64,000 nucleotides of DNA from Arenicellales bacterium (GCA_028284225.1 JANQSD010000023.1:62001-126000); one strand, 5' to 3'; counted from the first letter of the stretch, positions 26,573 through 35,071 are shown. Translations and numbers: made by a program. The notes: generated by a model from the letters alone, not told the origin.

Positions 26573-27769
26573 GTGGATAATCAAGATTTAAATCAAGAGC
26601 AGGTTGCCGCTAATCAAGTGGCTTGCGTCAACATTGCCGATCAACTGCTTTTATCAAATTACGGTTCTGGTAGGCTGTTATTGCTCAATCAAACAGCTTC
26701 ATTAATCTGGGATTTATATCGGCAGGGATATTCTGAGCCTGATATTGCTGCCAGATTTAAAGCATCCTATGACGTGAATTTGGAACAGGCACTCAATGAC
26801 GTGAATTTGTTTTTAGAGCATTGTCGTTTGCAGAAGTTATTTGATATAGCACGTGATAATGCAGGCATTATGGCCTGGGGTGAAAAAATAAGATCTGATC
26901 AATTTTTTGAGCTTAAACAAGAACAACAGGATGTTGTGCATAGTTACCAAATTGCCGGCACAAATTTCAATGTGTCCTATTCGGATTCGAATCTGGCTGC
27001 TCAGGTCCATCCAGTTCTTGCTCATTTGCAATCACAAACCCAACCACCACAACTGGCATTTCGCATTCAGAACACGGGGCAGTATTATTCAATTCAATCA
27101 GATCACTCGGCAAGCCTGCCTACACAACTCTCAGACATTGATGAGGTTATCGAGTCAATTCAAGCAGAAGTCACTAATCTGTGTTATCGAGGCGGCGATT
27201 GGTTGACAGTGTTACATGCCGCAGCGGTTGGAGACGGTCGGAACAATGCAATTGTATTTGTGGCGCCAAGGGGGCGTGGTAAGTCGACCCTGGTCAGGTT
27301 TTTGCAAAATTATGGATTTATTTTTCTGAGTGACGATATTGTGCCGATAGAACGCAATGGAGAACTTTGTCCGGTACCATTATGTCAGCGTATTAAACAG
27401 GGAAGCTGGGATTTGTTTAAAGATAATAAACCAGAGTCGTTATTATCCAGCAGAGTACGTCATGCCGGACACAAGGTTAAATATTTTCCGCCTTTAACAG
27501 GTAATCAAAAACAATGGCAACAGCATTGGACGGTTAGTGTAATCATTTATCCGCACTATCAAGCGCAAGCGACTGTTGCTGAGTTTAAATCCCTCAGCCC
27601 GCTTGAGTCGTTGGAAAAACTGTGTGCCTCCGAGTCGGTTTTTGGCGGGTTTATGGATCAGCAACGATTACAATCTCTGGTGGACTGGGTGCATGCCGTG
27701 CCGGCATTCGAGTTTAACTATTCTCGTATTGATGACACCGCAATTGGTTTTATCAAACATTGTTTTTAA
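26573..27769 (+). CDS. PqqD-like/HPr-kinase-like two-domain protein
   Basis: 398-residue protein of unknown function with two recognisable parts. Residues about 15-95 resemble a PqqD/RRE peptide-binding domain (LLLNQTASLIWDLYRQGYSE). Residues about 205-395 resemble the HprK C-terminal kinase domain: HAAAVG before a P-loop APRGRGKSTL (231-240) and the metal-binding SDD (253-255). Such proteins occur near ribosomal-peptide or lasso-peptide clusters, where the PqqD part binds a precursor and the kinase part phosphorylates a partner. No precursor peptide or other maturase is visible beside it. The start is GTG 26573; no ATG lies near. Function is inferred only from domains. Confidence 0.72.
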   Translation: MDNQDLNQEQVAANQVACVNIADQLLLSNYGSGRLLLLNQTASLIWDLYRQGYSEPDIAARFKASYDVNLEQALNDVNLFLEHCRLQKLFDIARDNAGIMAWGEKIRSDQFFELKQEQQDVVHSYQIAGTNFNVSYSDSNLAAQVHPVLAHLQSQTQPPQLAFRIQNTGQYYSIQSDHSASLPTQLSDIDEVIESIQAEVTNLCYRGGDWLTVLHAAAVGDGRNNAIVFVAPRGRGKSTLVRFLQNYGFIFLSDDIVPIERNGELCPVPLCQRIKQGSWDLFKDNKPESLLSSRVRHAGHKVKYFPPLTGNQKQWQQHWTVSVIIYPHYQAQATVAEFKSLSPLESLEKLCASESVFGGFMDQQRLQSLVDWVHAVPAFEFNYSRIDDTAIGFIKHCF

Positions 27770-27792
27770 ATACCCGAAATTATAAGCAAAAT

Positions 27793-30087
27793 CTAAATAT
27801 CAATAATAGGTAATGGGGTGATGAATTCTGAACGAGCCAGCTTCAGATCAATCAATGCATGAAAATTATTGCGCACACTTAATTCAGCTTTACCTTGTTT
27901 AATAGCGTCTTTGAAACTGCCTTGTTCTGTGATTGCAGTAGTTTCAAGAGGATTTAAATAGCCTTTATCGATCTCATTAAGAATTTCTTGATAACTTTCG
28001 AATGGGAAAACCCAAGGTGACGTTTCCTTGCCCTGGTTAGTTGATCCCATTAATGTTAAATCTGCAACATCATCCTGTGAGGCCTCCATAAACCTCATAT
28101 AGCGTTCATCGTTTCTCCAATAGCCACTAAATGCATGACCTTCAAGCAAGAATATAACCGGATAGATATCGATCTGTTCAAGACAAGCAGCAAATAACAG
28201 AGCCAAGTCAATACAAGTGCCATAACGATTAGCAACGATTTGTGTTGGTGTCCTCAAACGTTGGCCATATTTCGAATAGCTGGGAGGAGGACTGATGTAA
28301 CGAATGCCGTAATCACCAACAATAGTTGCCCACAATGCACGAACTTGTAGGTCTATATTTTCCATTGATTTGGTATCGTCCGGATCAAGAGCCTGATAAC
28401 CGTCAAAACTTGTGTCACGATTATCAGCCAAGGTCATCAGATGCTTTCGAGCACGATCAAGCACCTGATCTACAGCCGGATCACGAGGCAAAATAAATGA
28501 CGGTAACCAAACGCGATCAGTTTCTGAATCCTTCCATTCATCTGCCGGTAGCAAGGTCACTCGGTCGGTGCGCTGATAAACGATTTTTGAGCCTATGGTC
28601 ACTTTAACAAACAGACTGGTTCGTAGCGGTTCAGATACAGTACGGATTATTGATGAAGTTAATGGTATTTTGATTTGATCTTCAATTTTCGTCAGGTAAT
28701 TTTCCAGTGTGAAGCGTGAATTATAGGGGTGGCTTTCTGAGCCCAGGTACAAAGTGACTTCTACATTTACATCCCTGAGTATTCCGCTTTTATCTTTTCT
28801 AAACTCAAATTTTTCAAATAGACCGCCACTGTCATTGTGCAAGAGTGAATAATTTAGCCGTTTTCGAATCTGGATATCCACTTGCAGCCAATCGGCATAG
28901 TTATCATCATTTTTCAGGCTTAAAGCTTTAGTTGTTGTGGATGTTTCCGGCAGAGAATCGGATTTGATATCAGGCGTATCAAGCAATGATTGCGAACTCC
29001 ATAGAACAATACCTGTACCTGAAAGCGAGCCTACGGTTCTCGCTTCTTGAATTGCCTGTTTAAAACAAGGCAGTGTTTGTCTGCTTTCAATCCAGCTGTT
29101 ATAAAATTCACGGATAAATACTTCAGCCAGGGCATCATTGATAGTGTCTTGAAAACCGATGGCTATACCGGCGCCTTCGGCAACCGCCATGGCACAAATT
29201 CTAGATGCAGAATGATAAACATTTGTAGTGACAAGGTTTACTGGCTTAGCTCCCGAATTTAAAATTTGGGCCAGATCTTCTGCTTTAATCGATTCTAAAC
29301 CTGAGTCGACCATTGGGGTGCTTGAAGTCAAAACGATTCCGTCTTTAGGGTCTTTTTCCTGCCACTCTTGCGGCAGAACTTCGGTATCTTTTAGTAAGTC
29401 CTTGGCCTGATGATTATCAATACCAGCGATGTGAATGACATTTGGTTGATGTTCAATGATGGTTGCTTTAAGTTCATCCTTGGTCGGGTTGATGCATTCT
29501 ATTATGTCCAGTTCGTTTGCGACGCGCTTTAAGATGGCTTGTTCTGTGGAGAAATCATAATAGTCGTGCAATACACCGGGCGAACACTGAACGTAGAGAA
29601 TTTTGAGTTGCTTGGCTGCAGGGACTTTTTTCTGGGACAAATTTAAATGCCTGGTTACGGTTATCGAGTTGTTGTTTTCAACTCCATCTGCGGCCGCACT
29701 AATGAGGAATTCCCAGGGTGTGATTCGTCCCTCCCAGCCCTGTTTTTCCTCGCTGTAAGGTACTTTGACTTCGACCATATTAGCCCGATGCAACACTTGT
29801 TTGAGTTCTTGTGCCGGTATCATTTGTGTGATTGCTTCAAAGGCTTGTTTAAGCATGTTTCCTTGTGAACTGCGCTTCCAGCGTGAGCGGCGTGAAAGGA
29901 TGTAGCGCCAACGCATTGCTAATGTTTGCAGTTCTTTACCAAAGGCAATTCCTACAGATACACCTGTATCTGTTGTGATGGTCACATTGGTGTCGGTAGA
30001 TCTAGATCGGGTTTGTCGTTTTGTCACTTTTCTTTTGGTAACTTTCTTCTTAGTGACCTTGCGTTTTAATTGTTTTTTCTTAGCCAT
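27793..30087 (-). CDS. CHAT-like (inactive-looking) and transglutaminase-like protein
   Basis: 764-residue protein with a Lys/Arg-rich, repeated N-terminal tail (KKVTKRKVTKR, residues about 13-24). The region 110-350 follows CHAT caspase-like proteins: GRITPWEFLI, the NVIHIAGID block (216-224) and KPVNLVTTNVYHSAS (281-295). The usual GHG His is Ile-Asp and the usual NAC Cys is Tyr, so both catalytic residues seem lost. A beta-rich middle domain (about 400-520) precedes a transglutaminase-like domain with RYGTCIDLALLFAACLEQ (Cys625) and LEGHAFSGYW (His651), where the catalytic pair looks intact. It is the last of three tightly spaced minus-strand genes. It could be an effector or conflict protein; nothing in the sequence proves that. 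Confidence 0.65.
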   Translation of the reverse strand: MAKKKQLKRKVTKKKVTKRKVTKRQTRSRSTDTNVTITTDTGVSVGIAFGKELQTLAMRWRYILSRRSRWKRSSQGNMLKQAFEAITQMIPAQELKQVLHRANMVEVKVPYSEEKQGWEGRITPWEFLISAAADGVENNNSITVTRHLNLSQKKVPAAKQLKILYVQCSPGVLHDYYDFSTEQAILKRVANELDIIECINPTKDELKATIIEHQPNVIHIAGIDNHQAKDLLKDTEVLPQEWQEKDPKDGIVLTSSTPMVDSGLESIKAEDLAQILNSGAKPVNLVTTNVYHSASRICAMAVAEGAGIAIGFQDTINDALAEVFIREFYNSWIESRQTLPCFKQAIQEARTVGSLSGTGIVLWSSQSLLDTPDIKSDSLPETSTTTKALSLKNDDNYADWLQVDIQIRKRLNYSLLHNDSGGLFEKFEFRKDKSGILRDVNVEVTLYLGSESHPYNSRFTLENYLTKIEDQIKIPLTSSIIRTVSEPLRTSLFVKVTIGSKIVYQRTDRVTLLPADEWKDSETDRVWLPSFILPRDPAVDQVLDRARKHLMTLADNRDTSFDGYQALDPDDTKSMENIDLQVRALWATIVGDYGIRYISPPPSYSKYGQRLRTPTQIVANRYGTCIDLALLFAACLEQIDIYPVIFLLEGHAFSGYWRNDERYMRFMEASQDDVADLTLMGSTNQGKETSPWVFPFESYQEILNEIDKGYLNPLETTAITEQGSFKDAIKQGKAELSVRNNFHALIDLKLARSEFITPLPIIDI

Positions 30088-30136
30088 GATTGAAATTTAA
30101 ACTGATAGGTTGTTAGTGTGTGAATTTGAGTTATTC

Positions 30137-30622
30137 TTAATCCAGTTCTCTAACTGAATCATAATCCCAGTCCTCTACGATTTCATTAATTAACTCGGTG
30201 ACTTCCTGATCGTTGCTTTCGACGCTTTTAATTGCCGTCAAAGCAGTTGGGCCTCCGATCTCTTCAAGCAAATTTAAGCTGTGAATTGCCATTTTTGGTG
30301 ACTGCTTGATAAGTGCCTCAAGTTTCGGTACTAAAAAGTCACCGATAGCTGTGATGGTTTGTGCAACTTGCTGTATCACTTCTTCATCTTCTGAGTCCAG
30401 TGCCATAACCAGTCGGTCAATCGAAATTCGATCCTCGCCAAGTAGCCAACATGCATACATGGCGGCGAAAGCAATAATGTCATCACTATCACTAACCAGC
30501 GGACGTATTTGGGGCAAAGCTTTAGTAACACCACTTTGCCCGAGTTGAATCGCTGCTACTGCACGTGCGTGTCTATTGTCGCTTTCGAGTAAGTCGAATA
30601 GTTCAGCAGTGGAATCAACCAC
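30137..30622 (-). CDS. HEAT-repeat protein
   Basis: 161-residue soluble protein made almost wholly of alpha-helical HEAT/PBS-lyase-type repeats. Repeated units of about 31 residues recur in the pattern HARAVAAIQLGQSG, IIAFAAMYACWLLGED, EVIQQVAQTITAIGD and MAIHSLNLLEEIGG. Such proteins act as scaffolds or adaptors. It lies between the hydrolase gene (5 bases upstream) and the CHAT/transglutaminase-like gene (49 bases downstream) on the same strand. It may bridge them. No catalytic motif is seen. Confidence 0.8.
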   Translation of the reverse strand: MVDSTAELFDLLESDNRHARAVAAIQLGQSGVTKALPQIRPLVSDSDDIIAFAAMYACWLLGEDRISIDRLVMALDSEDEEVIQQVAQTITAIGDFLVPKLEALIKQSPKMAIHSLNLLEEIGGPTALTAIKSVESNDQEVTELINEIVEDWDYDSVRELD

Positions 30623-30626
30623 TTAA

Positions 30627-31574
30627 TCACCAGGGAATGCCGATAACATTTGCCAACTTTTCCTTGCGCCATACTTCAGGATCGTGCGATGCTGAATGGC
30701 CACTTGCCTTTAGTTTTGTTTCTTTGACTTGGCTCAGATTAAACCATTGTCCGCCCCGGGCAATAGCCACCACTGCATCAAACGACGCTTGAATATTATG
30801 GGCAGCACCAACGTTACTCCATTTGGCAAAATAATCTTTTCGAACCGGTGGGCTGAGCATAATCAAGCGATCAATAAAAACATTCTTATGGGTAGAAAGC
30901 ATGGCTACATTTGCGCCATGACTATGTGCAAAAATATTCACTTCTTTTGAAGGATGCGCCTTCAGCCATGACTGTAAAGCTGAGGCTGCCTGGCGTCTTT
31001 TACGATCCCGGTTTCTACCGGACCATTTGAATTGATCGGTCTGGCCATATATATCATTTCTGCCCAGATCCTTTTTTACATACTCAAAGAAATCGCCACC
31101 TGGGCGCCACCATTTGCCATTTGATGCGAAAGTGCCATGGATAATCACCGTGATTGATTCATCGACAACCGGCCTGCGTCGACCTGATGCTCTACGGCGT
31201 TGCGCTCTTGCTGTGATTTCAATTTGTCCATCGCCCCATTCATCAAGGCTATCCATTGATAATCCATTTATACGGCCAAGTGCAACTCTTGCAGCCATAT
31301 AAGTTTCTTCCCCTTCATCACCCATGGATTTTGCGTCCGATAAAATGCGTTCTAGATCTTGTTCATGAAAGTTGTCACCGGTCATTTCGTAATAAGCATC
31401 CATAATGCCAACCTGTAATAACAGATCGGCATCACCAAGTGCATCATCCATGACTGTTATAGCCTCATCAGGTAAATCCGGTGCGAGCTCGGTAATCACT
31501 GCAACTTTTTCAGCGCTGCTTTTTTTGCTTTTCAGTGTGGATTTTAAGCGAGTAAGTGGTTTGCTAGCTGGCAT
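30627..31574 (-). CDS. Alpha/beta-hydrolase-like protein with N-terminal helical region
   Basis: 315-residue protein. Residues 1-110 are helical and acidic, with a Lys-rich start, and may be a HEAT-like or protein-interaction segment. From about 140 an alpha/beta-hydrolase core begins: TVIIHGTFA (oxyanion region), FAHSHGANVAML with nucleophile Ser218 in a variant elbow (A-H-S-H-G, the first Gly being Ala) and late His residues at 293 and 297 (SGHSASHDPEVW). It could be a lipase, esterase or protease-like enzyme; the substrate is unknown. GGAGG lies 8 bases before ATG 31574, so this is the first gene of a three-gene operon with the HEAT and CHAT/transglutaminase-like proteins. The operon is divergent from the DJ-1 gene. 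Confidence 0.75.
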   Translation of the reverse strand: MPASKPLTRLKSTLKSKKSSAEKVAVITELAPDLPDEAITVMDDALGDADLLLQVGIMDAYYEMTGDNFHEQDLERILSDAKSMGDEGEETYMAARVALGRINGLSMDSLDEWGDGQIEITARAQRRRASGRRRPVVDESITVIIHGTFASNGKWWRPGGDFFEYVKKDLGRNDIYGQTDQFKWSGRNRDRKRRQAASALQSWLKAHPSKEVNIFAHSHGANVAMLSTHKNVFIDRLIMLSPPVRKDYFAKWSNVGAAHNIQASFDAVVAIARGGQWFNLSQVKETKLKASGHSASHDPEVWRKEKLANVIGIPW

Positions 31575-31704
31575 AATGATTCCTCCGTATTAGTTATTAT
31601 TGACTTACCATATCATATTTTATTGGTAATTGCCTTCGATTCAACACTGACGGGAATTAATAATAAGATAGTGATTAAAACTTTGGATGCCAGGAGAATC
31701 TGTC

Positions 31705-32313
31705 ATGTTAAAAATTGCAACCGTATTATTTGAAAACTTTGAATTACTGGACGTGTTCGGACCACTTGAAATATTTGGTCTGTTGCCGGAACATTTTTCA
31801 ATTCATCTGGTGGCTGAAAAACAGGGATATGTGGCCAGTGCCCAAGGGCCCAGGTCAGTTGTTGATCATGTTTTTGATGATGGTGATAGTTATGATGTCT
31901 TGCTGGTTCCTGGAGGGCAGGGAACCCGGTCACAGATCAATAATCGTCTATTACTTGACTGGCTAAAAAACCAGGCGGAAAGCGCACAATTTGTTACTTC
32001 GGTTTGCACCGGCAGTGCCTTGCTGGCTAAAAGCGGTTTACTCAATGGCCATAAAGCCACAACCAATAAAAGAGCGTATAACTGGGTTAAATCCCAGAGC
32101 CAGCATGTCAATTGGATAGCCGAGGCTCGTTGGGTGGAGGATGGGAAATTTTTTACATCATCCGGTGTATCGGCCGGGATTGATATGTCGCTGGGATTGA
32201 TCCAGCATGTTTTAGGAAAAAAAGTGGCCGAACAAGTCGCTGATTGGGCCGAATATGAATGGCATTCGGACTCAAGCTGGGATCCATTCGCCAAGCGTAA
32301 TGGTCTGATTTAG
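31705..32313 (+). CDS. DJ-1/PfpI family protein
   Basis: Cytoplasmic protein of 202 residues in the DJ-1/PfpI superfamily, here closest to the amidase/isonitrile-hydratase-like branch (FENFELLDVFGPLEIFG start). The nucleophile elbow TSVCTGSALLAKSGLL carries the reactive Cys near residue 100, followed by the family block GHKATTNKRAYNW. ATG 31705 is preferred over ATG 31687 because AGGAGA sits 8 bases before it and because the chain then begins with the conserved first strand. The function is not defined. It ends 145 bases before the tRNA gene; a weak hairpin GTAGAT/ATCTAC at 32348-32369 may end its transcript. Confidence 0.85.
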   Translation: MLKIATVLFENFELLDVFGPLEIFGLLPEHFSIHLVAEKQGYVASAQGPRSVVDHVFDDGDSYDVLLVPGGQGTRSQINNRLLLDWLKNQAESAQFVTSVCTGSALLAKSGLLNGHKATTNKRAYNWVKSQSQHVNWIAEARWVEDGKFFTSSGVSAGIDMSLGLIQHVLGKKVAEQVADWAEYEWHSDSSWDPFAKRNGLI

Positions 32314-32457
32314 GGATATTTTTTAAAGCTATTGGAGCTGTTGATATGTAGATGAATACCGAAATCTACGATTTTCTATGACCAGCATTTAGAGATTAAA
32401 TAGATTCAGTAGATTTCTTTCAAATCAAAGTAAAAACCGTTACAATCACCCGCCTGC

Positions 32458-32534
32458 GCGCCCGTAGCTCAGTTGGATAGAGTACCTGGCTACGAACCAG
32501 GCGGTCGGGCGTTCGAATCGCTCCGGGCGCGCCA
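32458..32534 (+). tRNA. tRNA-Arg (anticodon ACG)
   Basis: 77-base cloverleaf. The acceptor arms are GCGCCCG (32458-32464) and CGGGCGC (32524-32530), followed by G and encoded CCA (32532-32534). The D arm contains GCTCAGTTGGATAGAG. The anticodon stem CCTGG/CCAGG encloses loop CTACGAA with anticodon ACG at 32492-32494, and the T-arm contains GTTCGAATC. A promoter -10 box TACAAT lies at 32441-32446. It reads CGN Arg codons after inosine modification. Confidence 0.97.
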
Positions 32535-32582
32535 ATAAAAACAATAACTTATAGTCATTTTCTGACATTCCAGGTCTTGGCT

Positions 32583-32606
32583 CGGCTCTACCCACGGCTC
32601 TACCCA
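32583..32606. repeat. 12-bp perfect tandem duplication
   Basis: CGGCTCTACCCA occurs twice head to tail, 50 bases after the tRNA 3' end, at the left border of the degenerate island. The following bases to 32697 carry no gene I recognise. Confidence 0.7.
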
Positions 32607-32697
32607 CTTAACGGGGGATAGGCTTCATTAGACACGATTGATTATACCCTCCCATCCACAATGAGTAAGAACTCTCAACCGATAATTTTCAAAGTTT

Positions 32698-32901
32698 CTA
32701 AACCCATAAGCCCGTCGTTGAATGAAAAAAGACCATATAACTGCCATCGTCTTGCTCAATCAATGCAGGTTGTGTCACTAGTAAACAATTCTGACCATTT
32801 TGAGTAAATTGCCACTTGTACGGATCGGCATGCCCTTTTTCCGTGCGTAACTTTTTGACTTTTTGAGGCGTAAAAAAATATTTTGGAATGCTCTCCCACA
32901 A
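32698..32901 (-). CDS. Hypothetical small protein, possibly truncated
   Basis: 67 residues from a TTG start. The frame is open a further 15 codons upstream to TAA near 32946 but has no ATG there, so the start is uncertain and the gene may have lost its 5' end. The chain is soluble and rich in Lys and aromatic residues (FFTPQKVKKLRTEKGH, YKWQFTQNGQNCLLV). I recognise no family. It lies in the island between tRNA-Arg and the truncated transposase with two other small minus-strand ORFs. Confidence 0.35.
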   Translation of the reverse strand: MWESIPKYFFTPQKVKKLRTEKGHADPYKWQFTQNGQNCLLVTQPALIEQDDGSYMVFFHSTTGLWV

Positions 32902-32947
32902 CTCAATGGTATTCGATACCTCACTCTGATCATTCGTTACTTAATCG

Positions 32948-33367
32948 CTAAGTTCGAACATCAAAATAGAAATCACAATCCCCAGGTGGCCTAGGCTCAA
33001 CTCTAGGTCTTCCCGGTTCGATAAACCCCAATGCTCTTGCTTCATCTGCGGTTCTTACAAAGGCCACAACACCAGGACCAGAGGATGAATCAAGAGAACA
33101 GGTTACACCAGAGAAAAATTCGACTGCTTGAAGGCCACCGCCACCAGGCCAGCTAAAAGATAGTAAAAATTCAGCCGACGAACCTCCCAATGTATATGAA
33201 TAACATCCTGCTGGAGCAGTACAGGGAGGTGGGGTTGATGAAGTTGATGAAGTTTGAGCATGTACTGGCAATGTGACCGCAGTCACAACCGGTGCAACCC
33301 ATACAGCTTGCGTTAGAGAACGTCGAATTTTGTTCACTGACTCAGTAGGTTTGTCGTATTCTGGCAA
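32948..33367 (-). CDS. Small predicted exported protein
   Basis: 139 residues from TTG 33367, or 129 from GTG 33337. The second start gives a compact signal sequence, NKIRRSLTQAVWVAPVVTAV, ending at PVHAQ, with a twin Arg before the hydrophobic stretch. This could be a Sec signal or a weak Tat-like signal. The mature part is Ser/Pro/Gly-rich with four Cys (CTAPAGC, VTCSLD, GDCDFYF) that may form disulfides. No family is recognised. The codon content is Pro/Ser-rich compared with the neighbours. It probably belongs to the island adjoining tRNA-Arg. Confidence 0.5.
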   Translation of the reverse strand: MPEYDKPTESVNKIRRSLTQAVWVAPVVTAVTLPVHAQTSSTSSTPPPCTAPAGCYSYTLGGSSAEFLLSFSWPGGGGLQAVEFFSGVTCSLDSSSGPGVVAFVRTADEARALGFIEPGRPRVEPRPPGDCDFYFDVRT

Positions 33368-33413
33368 AGTATGTTAATCCAAATTCAGTTAAAGTTAGTT
33401 AACCGTTAATATA

Positions 33414-33596
33414 TCAAAGCTCATCAGGCCATGTATAGTTGTAAGCGCTCAGTTTAATATTTTCAGGCAGCCTCATCGGCTGCTTTAACGTGGCCCACGC
33501 CACAATCGTTGCTTTACCGTCATCGTTGTTGCCAGCATCTTGATCTCCAATATCGAAAACCAGACTCTGACAAATAAAACTTGGGGTATCAGCCAC
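33414..33596 (-). pseudogene. Probable 3' end of a truncated gene
   Basis: 60 codons from GTG 33596, but the same frame is open back to about 33634 with protein-like sequence (NFGVQTVNSDTN) and no start codon. This suggests the 5' part of a longer gene was removed, probably by the mobile-element rearrangement immediately to the right. The product (VADTPSFICQSLVFDIGDQD, then IVAWATLKQPMRLPENI) matches no family I know. Confidence 0.35.
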
Positions 33597-33609
33597 ATTC
33601 GTGTCGGAA

Positions 33610-33648
33610 TTTACGGTTTGAACACCGAAATTAGTTTAAAACCGTAAA
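33610..33648. repeat. 10-bp inverted repeat
   Basis: TTTACGGTTT (33610-33619) and AAACCGTAAA (33639-33648) form a perfect stem with a 19-base loop. It lies at the junction between the truncated ORF and the IS remnants, so it may be an element end or a terminator. No long T-run follows on either strand. Confidence 0.45.
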
Positions 33649-33661
33649 ATTTCACACCAGT

Positions 33662-33757
33662 CTAACCATTTTTTGGGGTATATCTAATGTGACTCATATA
33701 GTTTCTCCTATGCTCAAATAATAGCGCAGGAGTGTCAACCAATCAGGGGGAAGTCCA
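33662..33757 (-). mobile_element. End fragment of a second insertion element
   Basis: Next to the truncated IS481 gene, the minus strand holds an 11-codon frame (ATG 33697 to TAG 33664, MSHIRYTPKNG) with AGGAGA just upstream. It reads like the first codons of a transposase cut off after a few residues. The sequence to its right, to about 33800, resembles an IS terminus and supplies the odd last 14 residues of the IS481 frame. The identification is tentative. Confidence 0.3.
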
Positions 33758-33759
33758 GA

Positions 33760-34500
33760 CTAACTTATAAACTGGTACCAACTTAAGGGGCAGATCAGAA
33801 TCCCTAATCGCAACCACCACACCGATAGTTTACTTAAACCGAAAAAGGCCTGGGCACTGGCGAAAGGCGTTCCATTATCTGTTCGAATGGCTTTAGGTAA
33901 ACCAAATTCCCTAAAGACCTGCTCAAATAGGGTAAAGGCTAACTCAGACTTGGTGGAGTCTAAGCCTTCACAGGCTAATAAATAACGTGACCGATAATCG
34001 GTGATGGTCAGCGGATAACAGTACTGTCGATTACCCAACATGAACTCGCCCTTGTAATCTGCACACCACAGCCCATTTGGGGTCTGAGCTTCTCTAAGCG
34101 GTGTTCCCTGGGCACGGTAACGGCGTTTCTTACGTTGTTTGACCATTCCGTGTCGATCCAATACCGCATGAATGGTACTTTTAGCGGGTGTTGGAATCAT
34201 CGGATAGAGTTTGATTAACTTATCTCGAATTTTCGGTGCGCCCCAATCGGTGTATTCACGCTTAATGTGTAAGATGGCCCGTTCGACTTGAAAGGGTAAT
34301 TGATTGGCATAGCGATACGGTCGGCGTGATCGTTCGTCCAGACCATGCAGGCCGGATTCTTTATACCGATTAAAGATCTTATAGTCAGTGGGCCTTGATA
34401 TGCCAAACTCCCGGCATAACACCGTCATCTTCTCGCCGTCTAAAAGCCGGGCAACAAATTTAAGTTTCTCATCCATAGGTTTACATGTTCTCCAGGGCAT
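33760..34500 (-). pseudogene. IS481-family transposase, 3'-truncated
   Basis: Remnant of an IS481 transposase. Starting at ATG 34500 (GGGAGAG upstream), the chain has the N-terminal helix-turn-helix region VARLLDGEKMTVLCREFG and RYKESGLHGLDERSRRPYRY. The integrase core follows, with the first two acidic residues in WCADYKGEF and RTDNGTPFAS. After VWWLRLGI the family sequence stops abruptly. Fourteen unrelated residues precede the stop, so the third catalytic Glu (normally in the QQNGRHER region) and the last third are missing. The frame extends to 34614, but the first 38 codons come from the element's end. The right terminus probably lies near 34530-34560. It is inactive. Confidence 0.88.
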
Positions 34501-34614
34501 TTGGGTCTCTCCCAAATGCCTAATTGTGTAAACCATGTCTCCGGTATGAAATGTAAATGATCTCTCAGGAAGGACATCATGTATGAAAAGCTTTTCAGTA
34601 GTTGAAATTGGCAA

Positions 34615-35071
34615 TCAAAACTGACTACTCTAACTCCAAGAAAGCAGAATTTAATCAGCTTGATACTGGAACGAAGTTTGTTTGATCTAGATTCTTCTGG
34701 GTTTTGATTTGGACGAAAAACCGCTCAACTTGCAGTCCTATTTGCTGCTGTTTTTACCATTTTACTTCTATATACTAGCCAACAGCTTGGCCTAAAACCA
34801 GGCGGTCGAATATCAAAAATCAATATCCTTCTTACGACTATTTTTTACCACTCAATTTCCATCTACAAATAATTATTTGATTCAACTAGGATTATTACTG
34901 GTGATTATCTGGGAAAACCACGTCACCGAAAATTAACCTAGTGTATATAATTTGTCCTTATTTTGAATGATATTGATATTCAAATTTTTTAGTCTGTTTA
35001 CTTCACATACTTAAAGATTGTCTGCGGTCTAGGAAATATGCTAAAAGAATATTTCATAATCGGAGAATAAG
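34615..35071. other. Gene-free stretch before cbiX with tRNA-like repeat
   Basis: No ORF, RNA gene or riboswitch is recognised. The 21 bases at 34788-34808 match the tRNA-Arg anticodon arm at 17 positions, with 13 identical in a row (AACCAGGCGGTCG at 34796-34808 and at 32495-32507). This may be the far attachment site of an element that once integrated at the tRNA. No conserved cobalamin riboswitch core is seen before cbiX. Confidence 0.4.

Noticed and set aside
32341-32372. Terminator after the DJ-1 gene
   Set aside because: The stem is only six pairs and the following bases (GATTTTCT) are a poor T-run, so it is mentioned in the gene note but not called.
34700-35071. Possible cobalamin riboswitch before cbiX
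   Set aside because: None of the conserved aptamer boxes found at 56770-56957 occur here, nor at 41444-41556 or 44809-45174.
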